DNA of 64,000 nt from Pseudomonadota bacterium (lineage in GTDB: Bacteria > Desulfobacterota > Desulfobacteria > Desulfobacterales > JAHIVH01), in the NCBI GenBank assembly GCA_018816735.1, contig JAHIVH010000061.1:248001-312000 (forward strand), in the 5' to 3' direction. The notes below the pieces were generated by a model. The model had not been told where the DNA came from. It searched no databases and saw only the letters and a program-made list of their open reading frames with translations. Positions 63,728 through 64,000 of this stretch are shown piece by piece. The number at the start of each line of letters is the position of its first letter. Positions within the stretch are counted from its first letter, which is position 1. Made by a program: the position numbers and the translations under genes.

Positions 63728-64000
63728 GATCGTCTCCTTATTTCTGTTAATGGTTGGTTCGAATGCATGGGAAAATACTATAGTATCGCTGTTGAATAAC
63801 TTCAAGGAATTTCATGCTGGCACGCCTTTACACACTGACAAATCTGCTTTTAGCCTTAAAACACTATAATCGGAGATACTTGAAATTATCAATATCAGTG
63901 CTCAATATATTTTTTAAAACATGCCTCGTTGCAAGCGATCATGGACCATGATACCGCGCGTATTCTACACCTTGGTGCCCAAACTGGCATGGCATTTTAA

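Noticed and set aside
1..64000. CRISPR arrays, complete insertion sequences and rRNA genes
   Set aside because: No regularly spaced repeats, no intact transposase and no rRNA sequence were seen in reading the window.

Overview
The window looks like a chromosomal segment of a Gram-negative, anaerobic, probably sulfate-reducing deltaproteobacterium (Desulfobacterales type). The basis is indirect: a DUF35/HMG-CoA-synthase-like fusion beside a thiolase, acetoacetate-CoA ligase with a short-chain dehydrogenase, a multihaem c-type cytochrome, a TIGR02147-type regulator, outer-membrane assembly genes, many lipoproteins and REP-like GTATGTCCCCTATTTC repeats. No rRNA gene is present to fix the taxonomy. 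The only RNA gene found is tRNA-Leu(UAA).

Layout. 0-4.1 kb (+): an exported Ntn-hydrolase, a YceI-family protein and a thioredoxin-like/YceI fusion. 4.2-7.8 kb: an exported protein with a SRPBCC-like region (-) and a LOG-family protein with a large N-terminal extension (+). 7.9-17.9 kb (-): a tightly packed six-gene operon, in transcription order pectinacetylesterase-like lipoprotein, amidohydrolase, outer-membrane barrel, a deoxyribosyltransferase/TIR-like protein with a DUF4071 (ASK1 TRAF-binding type) domain, a patatin phospholipase carrying a related module, and a toroid-like lipoprotein. Divergent from it, across an AT-rich 0.6 kb gap, are a TIGR02147 regulator and a beta-propeller lipoprotein (18.5-21.4 kb). 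This is the most unusual part of the window.

21.5-30.8 kb: an RlmN/Cfr-type radical SAM methyltransferase, a small-molecule methyltransferase, and a TamB/TamA-like pair whose Omp85 member appears to have seven POTRA repeats. 31-33.6 kb: an HMG-CoA-synthase-like/DUF35 fusion (catalytic Cys replaced by Asp) and a thiolase, behind a promoter with a perfect palindrome. 33.7-37.5 kb: a catalase-like lipoprotein, a glyoxalase-fold protein, a LysE exporter and a START-like protein.

37.5-42.8 kb is a worn accessory region: an AraC remnant, a probably truncated multihaem cytochrome between 17-bp repeats, a PPTase, an integrase tail beside tRNA-Leu, a gutted serine hydrolase and a VapBC-type toxin-antitoxin pair. 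42.8-45.9 kb: a DmeF-like metal exporter, a ComEA-like protein and an ABC exporter. 46-50.6 kb again shows decay: an aldehyde dehydrogenase pseudogene and a truncated exported protein on either side of a hybrid histidine kinase. 51-56 kb: a chemoreceptor, acetoacetate-CoA ligase and a dehydrogenase, which with the 31-33 kb genes suggest ketone-body or C4 acyl-CoA turnover. 56-64 kb: exonuclease I, a YfcE-like phosphoesterase, an L,D-transpeptidase-like protein, a divergent MocR regulator/aminotransferase pair with a direct-repeat operator candidate, and an OmpA-family protein.

All functional statements rest on motif and family recognition by eye; no database search was run.
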